Shown here: piece by piece, positions 46,501-54,635 of the stretch
How positions within the stretch are numbered: position 1 is the stretch's first letter
How the letters are laid out: each line of letters begins with the position of its first letter
From: Corynebacterium casei LMG S-19264
GTDB lineage: Bacteria; Actinomycetota; Actinomycetes; Mycobacteriales; Mycobacteriaceae
Direction: 5' to 3'
Assembly: GCF_000550785.1 (NCBI RefSeq)
Contig: NZ_CP004350.1
Location: 910,009-974,008, forward strand
Length of the DNA: 64,000 nucleotides
The notes under the pieces: generated by a model
What the model saw: the letters and a program-made list of their open reading frames with translations, nothing else
The model's database searches: none
What the model was told of the DNA's origin: nothing
Translations under genes and position numbers: made by a program

Positions 46501-49202
46501 CACCAGCGGGGATGAGCCTACACCATCGGGCAAATCCGGCAGCTAGAGGAAATGTTCCCCGCACCAGCGGGGATGAGCCTGATAGGGGTAAGGCAGAAAC
46601 CGTAATTTTGTCATGTTCCCCGCACCAGCGGGGATGAGCCCAAGAGCATCACCATTCTCGTCCGCCTGCGCTAATGTTCCCCGCACCAGCGGGGATGAGC
46701 CCCAGCACCGGTTAACGTTGTGGACGTAGAGCCAATGTTCCCCGCACCAGCGGGGATGAGCCCGTGGCAACCGTAGCGCGATCGGTCAATTTCCAATGTT
46801 CCCCGCACCAGCGGGGATGAGCCGAGATTGATTATGGTGGTTACGGCGAAATTCTGATGTTCCCCGCACCAGCGGGGATGAGCCCATTCCAGTAATTGAA
46901 CTTATGTCCCCTATAGAATGTTCCCCGCACCAGCGGGGATGAGCCTTTACTGCTGCGTTGTGGTGAATTACAACGCGGATGTTCCCCGCACCAGCGGGGA
47001 TGAGCCGCCGCCACACGGCAGCTGACCGATGAAGAGCATATGTTCCCCGCACCAGCGGGGATGAGCCTGCTGGTGGTCAAGGCAAGTCGCTGGGTGATGT
47101 ATGTTCCCCGCACCAGCGGGGATGAGCCCGCCACTAGGATCCACAAGCGGTTTGAGCGCCGATGTTCCCCGCACCAGCGGGGATGAGCCCATTCGGCTGA
47201 GGTCAACCCTTTGCAAGGGGCTATGTTCCCCGCACCAGCGGGGATGAGCCCGCTTTCGATGAATAAGGAGTTTGTTATGTCTTATGTTCCCCGCACCAGC
47301 GGGGATGAGCCGGACGCGTTGAGCGGTGCCGAGAGTTTGCTTGCATGTTCCCCGCACCAGCGGGGATGAGCCTGAGTGCGTACACATCGCGATCATTCCA
47401 CTAAGATGTTCCCCGCACCAGCGGGGATGAGCCGTCCACGCCGAGCTTCAAGTTACCGAGGCCCTCATGTTCCCCGCACCAGCGGGGATGAGCCGTCCAC
47501 GCCGAGCTTCAAGTTACCGAGGCCCTCATGTTCCCCGCACCAGCGGGGATGAGCCCTCGTTCACTGGCACCAGTGCTGCGCCAGTCTCATGTTCCCCGCA
47601 CCAGCGGGGATGAGCCCACCACGGGTAGGATCCCGGAGCAAGTAGGCTTATGTTCCCCGCACCAGCGGGGATGAGCCCTGGCTGAAGCTATCGCAGACAT
47701 CGATCCTGAAATGTTCCCCGCACCAGCGGGGATGAGCCCTACAGAACGCACGCGCCGATCTATTCCGTAAGATGTTCCCCGCACCAGCGGGGATGAGCCC
47801 TCAACGAAGTATTTGGCGCGGGCTGGGATGACATGTTCCCCGCACCAGCGGGGATGAGCCCGCTTCAACATTGGAAACAAACCGGGGGTCTGTATGTTCC
47901 CCGCACCAGCGGGGATGAGCCCTCCCGCTGGGTAACCGACAATCCGGAACGCTAATGTTCCCCGCACCAGCGGGGATGAGCCCTGCGAGCGCGAGCCTGT
48001 GAGCAGCAAAAACCGATGTTCCCCGCACCAGCGGGGATGAGCCCCCAGTGGAAACGGTGGCACCAGCGCGTGCAATATGTTCCCCGCACCAGCGGGGATG
48101 AGCCGAAGCTACCGAAGTTCAATAGTCGCGGTTCGATATGTTCCCCGCACCAGCGGGGATGAGCCCCGCCAGACAGCCAAGAGCCAACAAAAGTACCAAT
48201 GTTCCCCGCAACAGCGGGGATGAGCCCAGGCGTGCATTGCACTTGAGGAAAAGGCTAAGATGTTCCCCGCACCAGCGGGGATGAGCCGACGCACGAGTCC
48301 AGGACTGTGGCTGTGGCTGAATGTTCCCCGCACCAGCGGGGATGAGCCCCAAACCAGCCCCAGTATGAGCGCCCACACTGCATGTTCCCCGCACCAGCGG
48401 GGATGAGCCGCTATGAGGATCTTGGTCTGTCTGGTAAGAACTATGTTCCCCGCACCAGCGGGGATGAGCCGGGCGGCGTTTACGCCTTGCGCCATGGCTA
48501 CCCATGTTCCCCGCACCAGCGGGGATGAGCCCCACACCTGAGTTACGCTGGCGGGATCGTCTGCATGTTCCCCGCACCAGCGGGGATGAGCCGGAATTCC
48601 CTCCATAACATCGGGGAAAGCGCGGATGTTCCCCGCACCAGCGGGGATGAGCCCCTAACAGACACCACGAATGATCAAGATGACATATGTTCCCCGCACC
48701 AGCGGGGATGAGACCATGCGCCGATCCGAATTGCGCGAATATGTCAAATGTTCCCCGCACCAGCGGGGATGAGCCCCAATCATCCCACCCCGCGCCAAAG
48801 ACCTCACCATGTTCCCCGCACCAGCGGGGATGAGCCCCGTACCTTTCGGCACCGGCCAATAACGCAAAGATGTTCCCCGCACCAGCGGGGATGAGCCCTG
48901 TTTGCAAGTGAGCCGCACACCGTTCTAAAGATGTTCCCCGCACCAGCGGGGATGAGCCCAGCCATGTAACCGCCTTAAACGCGCTCCCCGCATGTTCCCC
49001 GCACCAGCGGGGATGAGCCGAAACCCGATTCAACGCCGGCGTAATGACTGCGATGTTCCCCGCACCAGCGGGGATGAGCCCGCCACCGATATTTTCAAGA
49101 TCTTCCATCGTCAATGTTCCCCGCACCAGCGGAGATGAGCCGAGCCGCCTGAATCGCAGCAATCGCAGCAGCAAATGTTCTCCGCACCAGCGGGGATGAG
49201 CC
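43562..49202 (+). CRISPR. Type I-E CRISPR array, 93 repeats and 92 spacers
   Basis: A 28-bp repeat starts ATGTTCCCCGCACC and ends AGCGGGGATGAGCC, forming a CCCCGC/GCGGGG hairpin. Repeats recur every 61 bp with 33-bp spacers; one spacer (43712-43745) is 34 bp. Spacing from 43562 to 49175 gives 93 repeats. Variants I noticed: 44600 (TGTCCCCC), 44722 and 49175 (TTCTCCGC), 48199 (GCAACAGC), 48687 (ends GAGAC) and 49114 (GCGGAGAT). Two adjacent spacers (47434-47466, 47495-47527) are identical. If the repeat is counted as 29 bp, its last base varies. Confidence 0.99.
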
Positions 49203-49250
49203 CCGGCAAAAGCCAAAAAGGGCAAGCCCGGAAGAGGAAATAAGTATAAC

Positions 49251-49289
49251 CTTCCGGTTCAAAACACCGTTAATGTTCTGAACCGGAAG
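49251..49289. terminator. Inverted repeat just beyond the array
   Basis: Perfect 11-bp arms CTTCCGGTTCA and TGAACCGGAAG flank a 17-base loop. It begins 48 bp after the last intact repeat and lies between the intact array and the decayed repeats. It may end the pre-crRNA transcript, although there is no U-run. Confidence 0.5.
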
Positions 49290-49350
49290 CCCCTACCTCA
49301 AACCCTATAACGAAAGAATGTAAACATGAACCATGCGTATAACAGGACTA

Positions 49351-49500
49351 ATGTTGCCCGCACCAGCCGAGATGAGTCGTGTTGACGTTTCGGGTTACGA
49401 TGAATCGCATCATGTTCACTGCATCTGATGGGATGAGTAGGGACTAGGGCTAGAGCGCGTCCAGCTCTGAGAGTATTTTCTGTACCAGCTGGTATGGTAG
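49351..49500 (+). repeat. Decayed CRISPR repeats beyond the array
   Basis: Three repeat-like units are spaced exactly 61 bp apart. 49351-49378 differs from consensus at four positions (ATGTTGCCCGCACCAGCC, then GAGATGAGTC). 49412-49439 keeps ATGTTC and GGGATGAG. 49473-49500 keeps TACCAGC and about 16 of 28 positions. The register matches the live array period but is offset from it, so a small rearrangement near 49203-49350 separates them. Confidence 0.75.
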
Positions 49501-49611
49501 CTAATTTCTTCTCGTGTCTTGAGAAACGTAGAAGTGTATTGAGATGCGTAGATGAGCTTTAGAGGACATGCCAGTCAGCTAAGCGGAAATTATTTCTGTG
49601 TCTTGGCACCC
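49501..49611. other. Short gap between decayed array and IS element
   Basis: No gene is seen. It ends in ACCC (49608-49611), the left copy of the presumed target duplication of the IS element. Confidence 0.4.
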
Positions 49612-49642
49612 TGGGGTGGTCTGGATTTTAGGTCCAGTTGAT

Positions 49643-50476
49643 TTAAGCGACTTTGCTTAAAAACTGCTTCTTGAATTCCTCCGGCGGGATAAATCCCAGT
49701 GCCGAGTGAGGATGATACGTATTGTACCTGTGACACCATTGTCCGATGCAGTACCGGGCATGTTCCAGATCCAGGAAGCATTCCTGCTCAAACAACTCAT
49801 CACGCATCCTGTTATGCAATGACTCCACAAACCCGTTATGCCACGGCTGACCAGGAGGAATAAACGCCTGCACCGTCTCTTCCTCAGCAGCCCACGACTG
49901 CAGAGTCTTACTGATAAATTCAGGCCCATTATCCATCCGCACCACACGAGGACGCTGACCACGCTCACAGGCAATAACATCCAGCAATTCCACAACAGCT
50001 GCAGCATCAATAGTGGAATCTGCTGTAAACCCGACATGCTCACGGGTGAACTCATCCATCACGTTGCAGACCTTGATTGACCTGCCGTGATAGTCCGAAT
50101 CGAACTGGAAATCCAACGCCCACACATCATTCGGACATGCTGCTGGCTCCACCCTGGGAGTGGGATCCGCCAAGGTTTTCGGCTTCGACCGTTTCCTCGA
50201 CGGAACCCGAAGATTTTCCTGACGCCACACACGCCGCACCACGTCCCGTCCCACATCAAAACCTTCCTCTTTAGTTTTAATCCAGGCACGGCGATATCCC
50301 CACCGAGGATTCTGTGCAGCCCACGTATGCAACCATTGCCGAAGCTCAGCATACTTATCGAACGTGACAACGTCTTTGGCGTGTTTGTGGGCTCGTTGGA
50401 AAGAACTTCTAGCAACCCCCACGATCAAGCAGGCACGACGCTGGGATAACCCCAGCACATCCATGAGATGACGCAC
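49643..50476 (-). CDS. IS3-family transposase OrfB (DDE catalytic domain)
   Basis: This is the catalytic part of the transposase, 277 residues from GTG 50476 (MRHLMDVLGLSQRRAC). The DDE residues are in VWALDFQFDSDYHGRSIKVC (first Asp), VVRMDNGPEFISKTL (second Asp) and NGFVESLHNRMRDELF (Glu). In nature it is probably made as an OrfAB fusion: on the minus strand an AAAA run at 50506-50509, just before the orfA stop, allows a -1 shift into the frame ILTPTRRYDAVRHLMDV. Confidence 0.93.
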   Translation of the reverse strand: MRHLMDVLGLSQRRACLIVGVARSSFQRAHKHAKDVVTFDKYAELRQWLHTWAAQNPRWGYRRAWIKTKEEGFDVGRDVVRRVWRQENLRVPSRKRSKPKTLADPTPRVEPAACPNDVWALDFQFDSDYHGRSIKVCNVMDEFTREHVGFTADSTIDAAAVVELLDVIACERGQRPRVVRMDNGPEFISKTLQSWAAEEETVQAFIPPGQPWHNGFVESLHNRMRDELFEQECFLDLEHARYCIGQWCHRYNTYHPHSALGFIPPEEFKKQFLSKVA

Positions 50477-50499
50477 GGCGTCGTAGCGTCTTGTGGGGG

Positions 50500-50784
50500 T
50501 TAGAATTTTCCCTCAGCCAACTCCTTGTAGGCTGCTTTATCTAGCTCTGCTTCGCCTAAAAGCTTCTTTAACCGGTCGTTTTCATCCCGCAGGGCTTTCA
50601 GTTCTCGTGCACCAGCACGATCCATCTGACCATAGGTTTTCTGCCAGCGATGCAGTGTTGCCTCACTGACTTTCAGATCGCGGGCTACATCAGCGTTCGT
50701 TTTACCTTCCGCCTTGAGCTTCGCGGCCTGGTCAAGCTTGCCCACGATCTGTTCTGGGGTGTGCTTTTTAAACTTCTTCATCAT
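50500..50784 (-). CDS. IS3-family transposase OrfA (helix-turn-helix)
   Basis: This is the DNA-binding first frame of the IS, 94 residues from ATG 50784 (MMKKFKKHTPEQIVGKLDQA). The HTH segment is NADVARDLKVSEATLHRWQK and a leucine-zipper-like helix follows (ELKALRDENDRLKKLLGEAE). The frame stays open upstream to 50871, but that part crosses the right terminal inverted repeat, so I use 50784. It ends ELAEGKF at the putative frameshift site. Confidence 0.9.
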   Translation of the reverse strand: MMKKFKKHTPEQIVGKLDQAAKLKAEGKTNADVARDLKVSEATLHRWQKTYGQMDRAGARELKALRDENDRLKKLLGEAELDKAAYKELAEGKF

Positions 50785-50868
50785 TGACCATCTTTCCACC
50801 CCGCAACGGGGTTTGCTCTGAAAGACTCTCAAATCAAACGGCCCGACAAACCCAGCCCACTCCAACCC

Positions 50869-51172
50869 CAATTCCGTACTAAGCGGTCTATAACTGAAGA
50901 TTAATATTCAGCGCCGATGGTAATACCATTAAAATTTTGAAGAACTCAAGGTCACGTGATTTTTCGGCGTTGTTGCTAGCTAATGGGCATGCCGGCGAAA
51001 AATGGGGCGGGACCGAAAGTCGTCGGAAAGTTTTCGTCGTTAGGCGAAGCGAAATCGGGCGGTGGATTTTTGAGATTCTGTGTTTGAATATCGATGAGCA
51101 TCTGAGCAGCAGAAGTATCTGTTGCTCAGTGCCTTTCTTTATTCAGACGAAGGCTAGTAATTGGAGAATCTC
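50869..51172. other. Intergenic stretch between IS element and MFS gene
   Basis: About 300 bp without a supported gene. A 90-codon frame overlapping the MFS start is not protein-like. The promoter of the MFS gene should lie here. Confidence 0.4.
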
Positions 51173-52612
51173 ATGGCCGCTAATACCAAGGCGAAGGACC
51201 GTCGCGTAGCTTTTGCGACGATTGCCGGAACCACAATCGAGTACTACGACTTCTTTATCTACGCGCAGGCAGCGGGTATGGTGTTTTCCACCTTGATGTT
51301 TGAGCCGCTCGGTTCGGAGTTCGGACTCATGTTGTCGTTGGCAACTATTGGCATTAGCTTCCTGTTCCGCCCGCTCGGCGCTTTCTTGGCGGGTCACTTG
51401 GGCGATCGCTTCGGGCGTCGTTCGGTGCTTGTAGCAACGCTGATTGGTATGGGCGTGTGCACAACCATGATTGGTTTGCTGCCCACCTACGCGCAGATTG
51501 GTGTCGCAGCACCGATTATCCTGCTGGTGCTTCGTCTTATCCAGGGCCTGTGCGCCGGCGGTGAGTGGGGCGGTGCCGCACTGATGGCCGTGGAGCACTC
51601 CGCACCGCACAAGCGTGGCTTGGCCGGCACGTACCCGCAGATGGGCGTGTCTTTGGGCATGCTGCTGGCCACCGGCGTATTCGCGCTGATGACCGGCGTT
51701 ATCTCACCCGGTGATGCCTTCTTGGAGTGGGGCTGGCGCGTACCTTTCATCCTGAGCTTCGTTCTGGTTCTGCTGGGCCACTTCATTCGCCGCTCGGTGG
51801 ATGAGACGCCGATTTACCAGGACATTGCAAAGCGTAAGCAGCAAACCAAGGCGCCTGTCGCCGTGCTGTTTAAGAAGCACTGGGCACTGATTGTTTGTGC
51901 GGCGTTCTTGTTCGCTGGTTCGAATGCATCCGGCTACATCGCCACCGGTGGCTTTGTCACCGCGTACACCACCAACCCAGACGGCCCGATTGCTTTCGAC
52001 CGCACCACCGCGATGCTGTGCATCAGCGCCGCGGCCGGCGTCTGGTTCCTTACTACGCTGCTCAGCGGCATTGCCTCGGATTACTTCGGTCGCCGTAACA
52101 CGTACTTGTTCGGCTACGCCTGGTTGATCATCTTCGCATTCCCAATGTTCGCACTGGTCAACACCGCCGAGCCACTCAAGGTTGCAGCCGGTCTGAGCAT
52201 CTTCGCCGTCGGCCTGGGCTTCTCGTTTGGCCCACAGGCAGCGTGGTACACCGAGCTTTTCCCAGCCAACATTCGCTTCTCCGGCGTATCCATTTCCTAC
52301 GGCGTGGGCACGGTCATCGGTGGTGCCTTCGCACCAACCATCGGCCAGGGTCTGCTGGAAGCTACCGGTTCTACCAACGCGATTGCGGTCTACATCATCG
52401 TGATGTCGCTGCTTTCCATCGTCGCAGCAATGCTGCTCCAGGACGTCCCTCGTCGCCCGCTGGGCATTGACTACCAGGAAGAACAAGAACACTACGCCCG
52501 CCTGCGCCTGGGTAAGGTGGAGCCATACACCGGTACGCACAAGCTTGCCGATGCCCACGCGGACCAAGCCGCCCCCGCCAACCCAGATGACCTAGAGCGT
52601 GTAACAACTTAA
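51173..52612 (+). CDS. MFS transporter of the metabolite:H+ symporter (MHS) family
   Basis: This is a proton-coupled importer of 479 residues starting at ATG 51173, with GGAG upstream. MHS family signatures are TTIEYYDFFIYAQAAGMVF at the N-terminus, FRPLGAFLAGHLGDRFGRR, LIQGLCAGGEWGGAALMAVE and FIRRSVDETPIYQDI. Members move shikimate, proline/betaine, citrate, alpha-ketoglutarate or similar; the substrate cannot be chosen. It is a single-gene unit with a strong terminator. Confidence 0.93.
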   Translation: MAANTKAKDRRVAFATIAGTTIEYYDFFIYAQAAGMVFSTLMFEPLGSEFGLMLSLATIGISFLFRPLGAFLAGHLGDRFGRRSVLVATLIGMGVCTTMIGLLPTYAQIGVAAPIILLVLRLIQGLCAGGEWGGAALMAVEHSAPHKRGLAGTYPQMGVSLGMLLATGVFALMTGVISPGDAFLEWGWRVPFILSFVLVLLGHFIRRSVDETPIYQDIAKRKQQTKAPVAVLFKKHWALIVCAAFLFAGSNASGYIATGGFVTAYTTNPDGPIAFDRTTAMLCISAAAGVWFLTTLLSGIASDYFGRRNTYLFGYAWLIIFAFPMFALVNTAEPLKVAAGLSIFAVGLGFSFGPQAAWYTELFPANIRFSGVSISYGVGTVIGGAFAPTIGQGLLEATGSTNAIAVYIIVMSLLSIVAAMLLQDVPRRPLGIDYQEEQEHYARLRLGKVEPYTGTHKLADAHADQAAPANPDDLERVTT

Positions 52613-52642
52613 AACCCTGCTGAGAAGTTCTCCTCAGAAATA

Positions 52643-52693
52643 AATCCTCCGGATGCTTGCCACTAAATAGGCGAGTGTCCGGAGGATTCTTTT
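52643..52693 (+). terminator. Terminator after the MFS gene
   Basis: Perfect 11-bp arms AATCCTCCGGA and TCCGGAGGATT enclose a long inner stem-loop and are followed by CTTTT. Confidence 0.88.
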
Positions 52694-52817
52694 GTCTCAT
52701 CTCTCTGGAACCTATCGCTGCGGACGACAGTCTAAGTATTTCGTAGCTGTCAACTATTAAACGCGGCAGGAAATGGCGCCTTGGGCGGAAAGCCCAGGCA
52801 AAACGATTTGGAGAGAC

Positions 52818-53111
52818 ATGAAAGCACAGGAAATGCAGGAGACTCAGACCGAAGAGCGCGGATCGGCGTACATTACGCTCAATGGCAACGAGGTAGAATA
52901 TTCAATCGAGATTGAAGATGATGTGTTTGCAGATTTCGATGAGGATTCATATCTAGTTGGCCTTGAGCTGCGTGAGCTTAACCGGATTCCGTCATTTGAG
53001 GACATCGAGTATGTAGTCGACATGTATGACGACGATCAAGAGGAGTTTCTGAAGTACGCACTCGAGGAGCTGGGTGCCTACAGCAGGATCCGAAAGTACT
53101 TCGGAAATTGA
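52818..53111 (+). CDS. DUF2283-like small protein, first of the module
   Basis: This is a 97-residue acidic protein starting at ATG 52818, with GGAGAG upstream. The segment AYITLNGNEVEYSIEIEDDV followed by FADFDEDSYLVGLELRELN has the pattern of DUF2283, a small beta-strand family often found next to DUF4258 or BrnT-like toxins. The C-terminal part (DDDQEEFLKYALEELGAYSR) is an added helix. It is 150 bp upstream of the three-gene block and resembles the last gene of that block in its core. Probable role: antitoxin or partner; not demonstrated. Confidence 0.65.
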   Translation: MKAQEMQETQTEERGSAYITLNGNEVEYSIEIEDDVFADFDEDSYLVGLELRELNRIPSFEDIEYVVDMYDDDQEEFLKYALEELGAYSRIRKYFGN

Positions 53112-53133
53112 CCGCAGTACAGATTTTTGCCGG

Positions 53134-53187
53134 GGTCTTATAGGCAGACCTAGTGAGCAGACCAGGAAGCCAGCTGGTCGCGCGACC
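53134..53187. promoter_or_regulatory. Cluster of palindromes in front of the three-gene block
   Basis: Three inverted repeats share GGTC/GACC: GGTCT and AGACC (53134-53150), GACCAG and CTGGTC (53160-53179), and the perfect 12-mer GGTCGCGCGACC (53176-53187). They lie between the first DUF2283-like gene and the DUF6941-like gene, where an autoregulatory operator would be expected. Confidence 0.45.
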
Positions 53188-53260
53188 TTTTGTGACCGAG
53201 TGAAGGTAGATTCTCAAATAGAGATTCGAATGGGTGGAATTGTGTGGAATACTGATGTAC

Positions 53261-53668
53261 ATGAAGGCAGAATTAGATTACGCATTTTTGGCTGAATACG
53301 CGAAGACGGAACGGGGGACGATTACTGCGGTCGGGGCAAGCTTTACGGAAGCAAAATCTTCGTCATTTCCCAGTGTCTTAGATGTCTCAGTCGCAGGAAG
53401 AATCCGTAGACACGAATCGTTGGATGCACCGGAAGTACGCATAACAGTGATTGGTCCTGAAGAAGGTGAAATTCCGCAGATTGAATTCGACTTTAAAGTC
53501 GAAGATGAAGTTAATGCAGTTCACTATGACGAAAAAGTTGCGTCCGTATTTGTATTTAGGGCACCAATTTTGATTGAGAAACCAGGGCTATACAAATTCG
53601 AAATCGAGCTGAATGGTGAATTCGTTAGAAGGCTAGCGTTCGAGGTTCATCAGCGCGATGGACAATGA
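53261..53668 (+). CDS. DUF6941-like small beta-rich protein
   Basis: This is a 135-residue protein starting at ATG 53261 (MKAELDYAFLAEYAKTERGT). I relate the pattern (ELDYAFLAEYA, ITAVGASFTE, later PGLYKFEIELNGE) to the family called DUF6941, from memory and with moderate certainty. It appears as a beta-sandwich with no signal peptide or enzyme motif. Its end overlaps the DUF4258-like gene by 11 bp, so the two are translationally linked. Function unknown; a sensor, adaptor or binding role in the module would be a guess. Confidence 0.6.
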   Translation: MKAELDYAFLAEYAKTERGTITAVGASFTEAKSSSFPSVLDVSVAGRIRRHESLDAPEVRITVIGPEEGEIPQIEFDFKVEDEVNAVHYDEKVASVFVFRAPILIEKPGLYKFEIELNGEFVRRLAFEVHQRDGQ

Positions 53669-53888
53669 GTTAAATATATGGCGGCATGCACGTATGCGCA
53701 TGAGACAAAGAAATATTACGGAAGCAGACATCCGGTATGTTCTTAATAATTACCATTTGAGCAGACCTGGAAATCAACCAGATCGCACCGTGTATGAAGC
53801 GGATTTGGGTAAGGTGATTTGTGTAGTTACTGTTAACAATTCGAACCCCACAAAGGTTGTCTCGGTATTTGTGCGAGGGAAGGACTGA
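53658..53888 (+). CDS. DUF4258-like small protein, putative toxin
   Basis: This is a 76-residue basic protein. The segment HARMRMRQRNITEADIRYVL near the N-terminus is the characteristic H-x3-R-M-x-x-R pattern of DUF4258, a family with a RelE/BrnT-like fold. The C-terminal strands (RTVYEADLGKVICVVTVNN, VVSVFVRG) complete the fold. It overlaps the DUF6941-like gene and is 5 bp from the second DUF2283-like gene. A type II toxin acting on RNA is plausible by family resemblance; no activity is known for this one. Confidence 0.65.
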   Translation: MDNELNIWRHARMRMRQRNITEADIRYVLNNYHLSRPGNQPDRTVYEADLGKVICVVTVNNSNPTKVVSVFVRGKD

Positions 53889-53893
53889 GCTAA

Positions 53894-54226
53894 ATGAAGA
53901 TTCAAGTAACGCAAGCAGATGATATGACCGCTGCATATATTGAGCTCAATAGCCGAGCTATTAAGCAGTCGGTTGAGCTTACTCCTGACGTAATTGTGGA
54001 TTGTGACCAGTTTGACTGCGTCGTTGGGATCGAGTTGCTTTCGCTCAGCCGCATACCTCGGCCTCAGGACATAGAGAACAAGGTCCATGTGCATACTGAG
54101 GACCAAAAGACGCTGGGTGTTGCTCTCAGCCACTTGATGCGGATGTCCGCCACGAGCGGTTCGTTGACTAGTCGTTCGCAAGTTCAGGCGGCACCAGTTG
54201 AAGGCCGTGAACTAGAAGCCCATTAG
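53894..54226 (+). CDS. DUF2283-like small protein, second of the module (putative antitoxin)
   Basis: This is a 110-residue protein starting at ATG 53894, only 5 bp after the DUF4258-like gene. The core MTAAYIELNSRAIKQSVELT and VIVDCDQFDCVVGIELLSLS has the DUF2283 pattern. The C-terminal third is polar and has a helical segment (TLGVALSHLMRMSATSGS). DUF4258-DUF2283 pairs are commonly predicted as toxin-antitoxin modules, so this is the most likely neutralising partner. Compared with the first copy at 52818 it shares the layout but little identity. Confidence 0.65.
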   Translation: MKIQVTQADDMTAAYIELNSRAIKQSVELTPDVIVDCDQFDCVVGIELLSLSRIPRPQDIENKVHVHTEDQKTLGVALSHLMRMSATSGSLTSRSQVQAAPVEGRELEAH

Positions 54227-54317
54227 CAGGAAAAATTCGCAGTATACGGTTTCGAATCGAGTTCCTGGCATTCATTGCAATCTTGAGAATGGATTGGGGT
54301 CGGTTTCGGCTCAAGCT

Positions 54318-54350
54318 CCCGGTGGAGGGCTGTACCAGCCCTCCACCGGG
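54318..54350 (+). terminator. Perfect hairpin after the small-protein block
   Basis: Perfect 14-bp arms CCCGGTGGAGGGCT and AGCCCTCCACCGGG enclose the loop GTACC. It lies about 90 bp after the last DUF2283-like gene. The U-run is weak (AACTTACTTTT), but stability is high, so it probably terminates the module transcript. Confidence 0.75.
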
Positions 54351-54635
54351 AACTTACTTTTGAAGTGGTCCAGCCGGTTTATCGAGGGCTGGAAACTGTC
54401 CAGAATAGACAGATTGCAGAGCTATGGATGAGCGAAATGTATAGGCACGCAAGAAACTATATAATCACTTTGGGAACGAGCGGGTTGATGTCGGCTAGGA
54501 ACTGGCAAGGTATCGACACGAGCTATTTGGGGCAGATACTTCCAGTAATTCCCGCCCGAATGAAGAATCGATCGTTGACGGGACTGAGTCTGAGATTGCG
54601 CCAATGAAGCAAGGGCGCCGGAGCTCTGCAGCCGA
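54351..54635. other. Gap between the module and the MarR gene
   Basis: No gene is supported. An 80-codon frame (54365-54607) lacks a ribosome site and protein-like composition. Confidence 0.4.

Larger units (their letters stand above)
49612..50864 (-). mobile_element. IS3-family insertion sequence, complete
   Basis: The element is about 1253 bp with orfA and orfB on the minus strand. Terminal inverted repeats align well: left TGGGGTGGTCTGG then TTGATTT, right (read inward) TGGAGTGGGCTGG then TTGATTT. The flanks carry a 4-bp direct repeat ACCC (49608-49611 and 50865-50868), which fits the IS407-like subgroup of IS3. Both frames and ends appear intact, so the element may still be mobile. Confidence 0.85.

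Noticed and set aside
43562..49225. Many minus-strand open frames across the CRISPR array with repeated peptides such as GSSPLVRGT and LIPAGAGN
   Set aside because: They are translations of the repeats; the 61-bp period is not a multiple of three, so frames rotate through the three readings of the repeat. Not genes.
50937..51209. 90-codon frame upstream of the MFS gene
   Set aside because: Overlaps the real MFS start and is not protein-like.
54365..54607. 80-codon frame before the MarR gene
   Set aside because: No ribosome site, starts at the terminator hairpin, no recognisable features.
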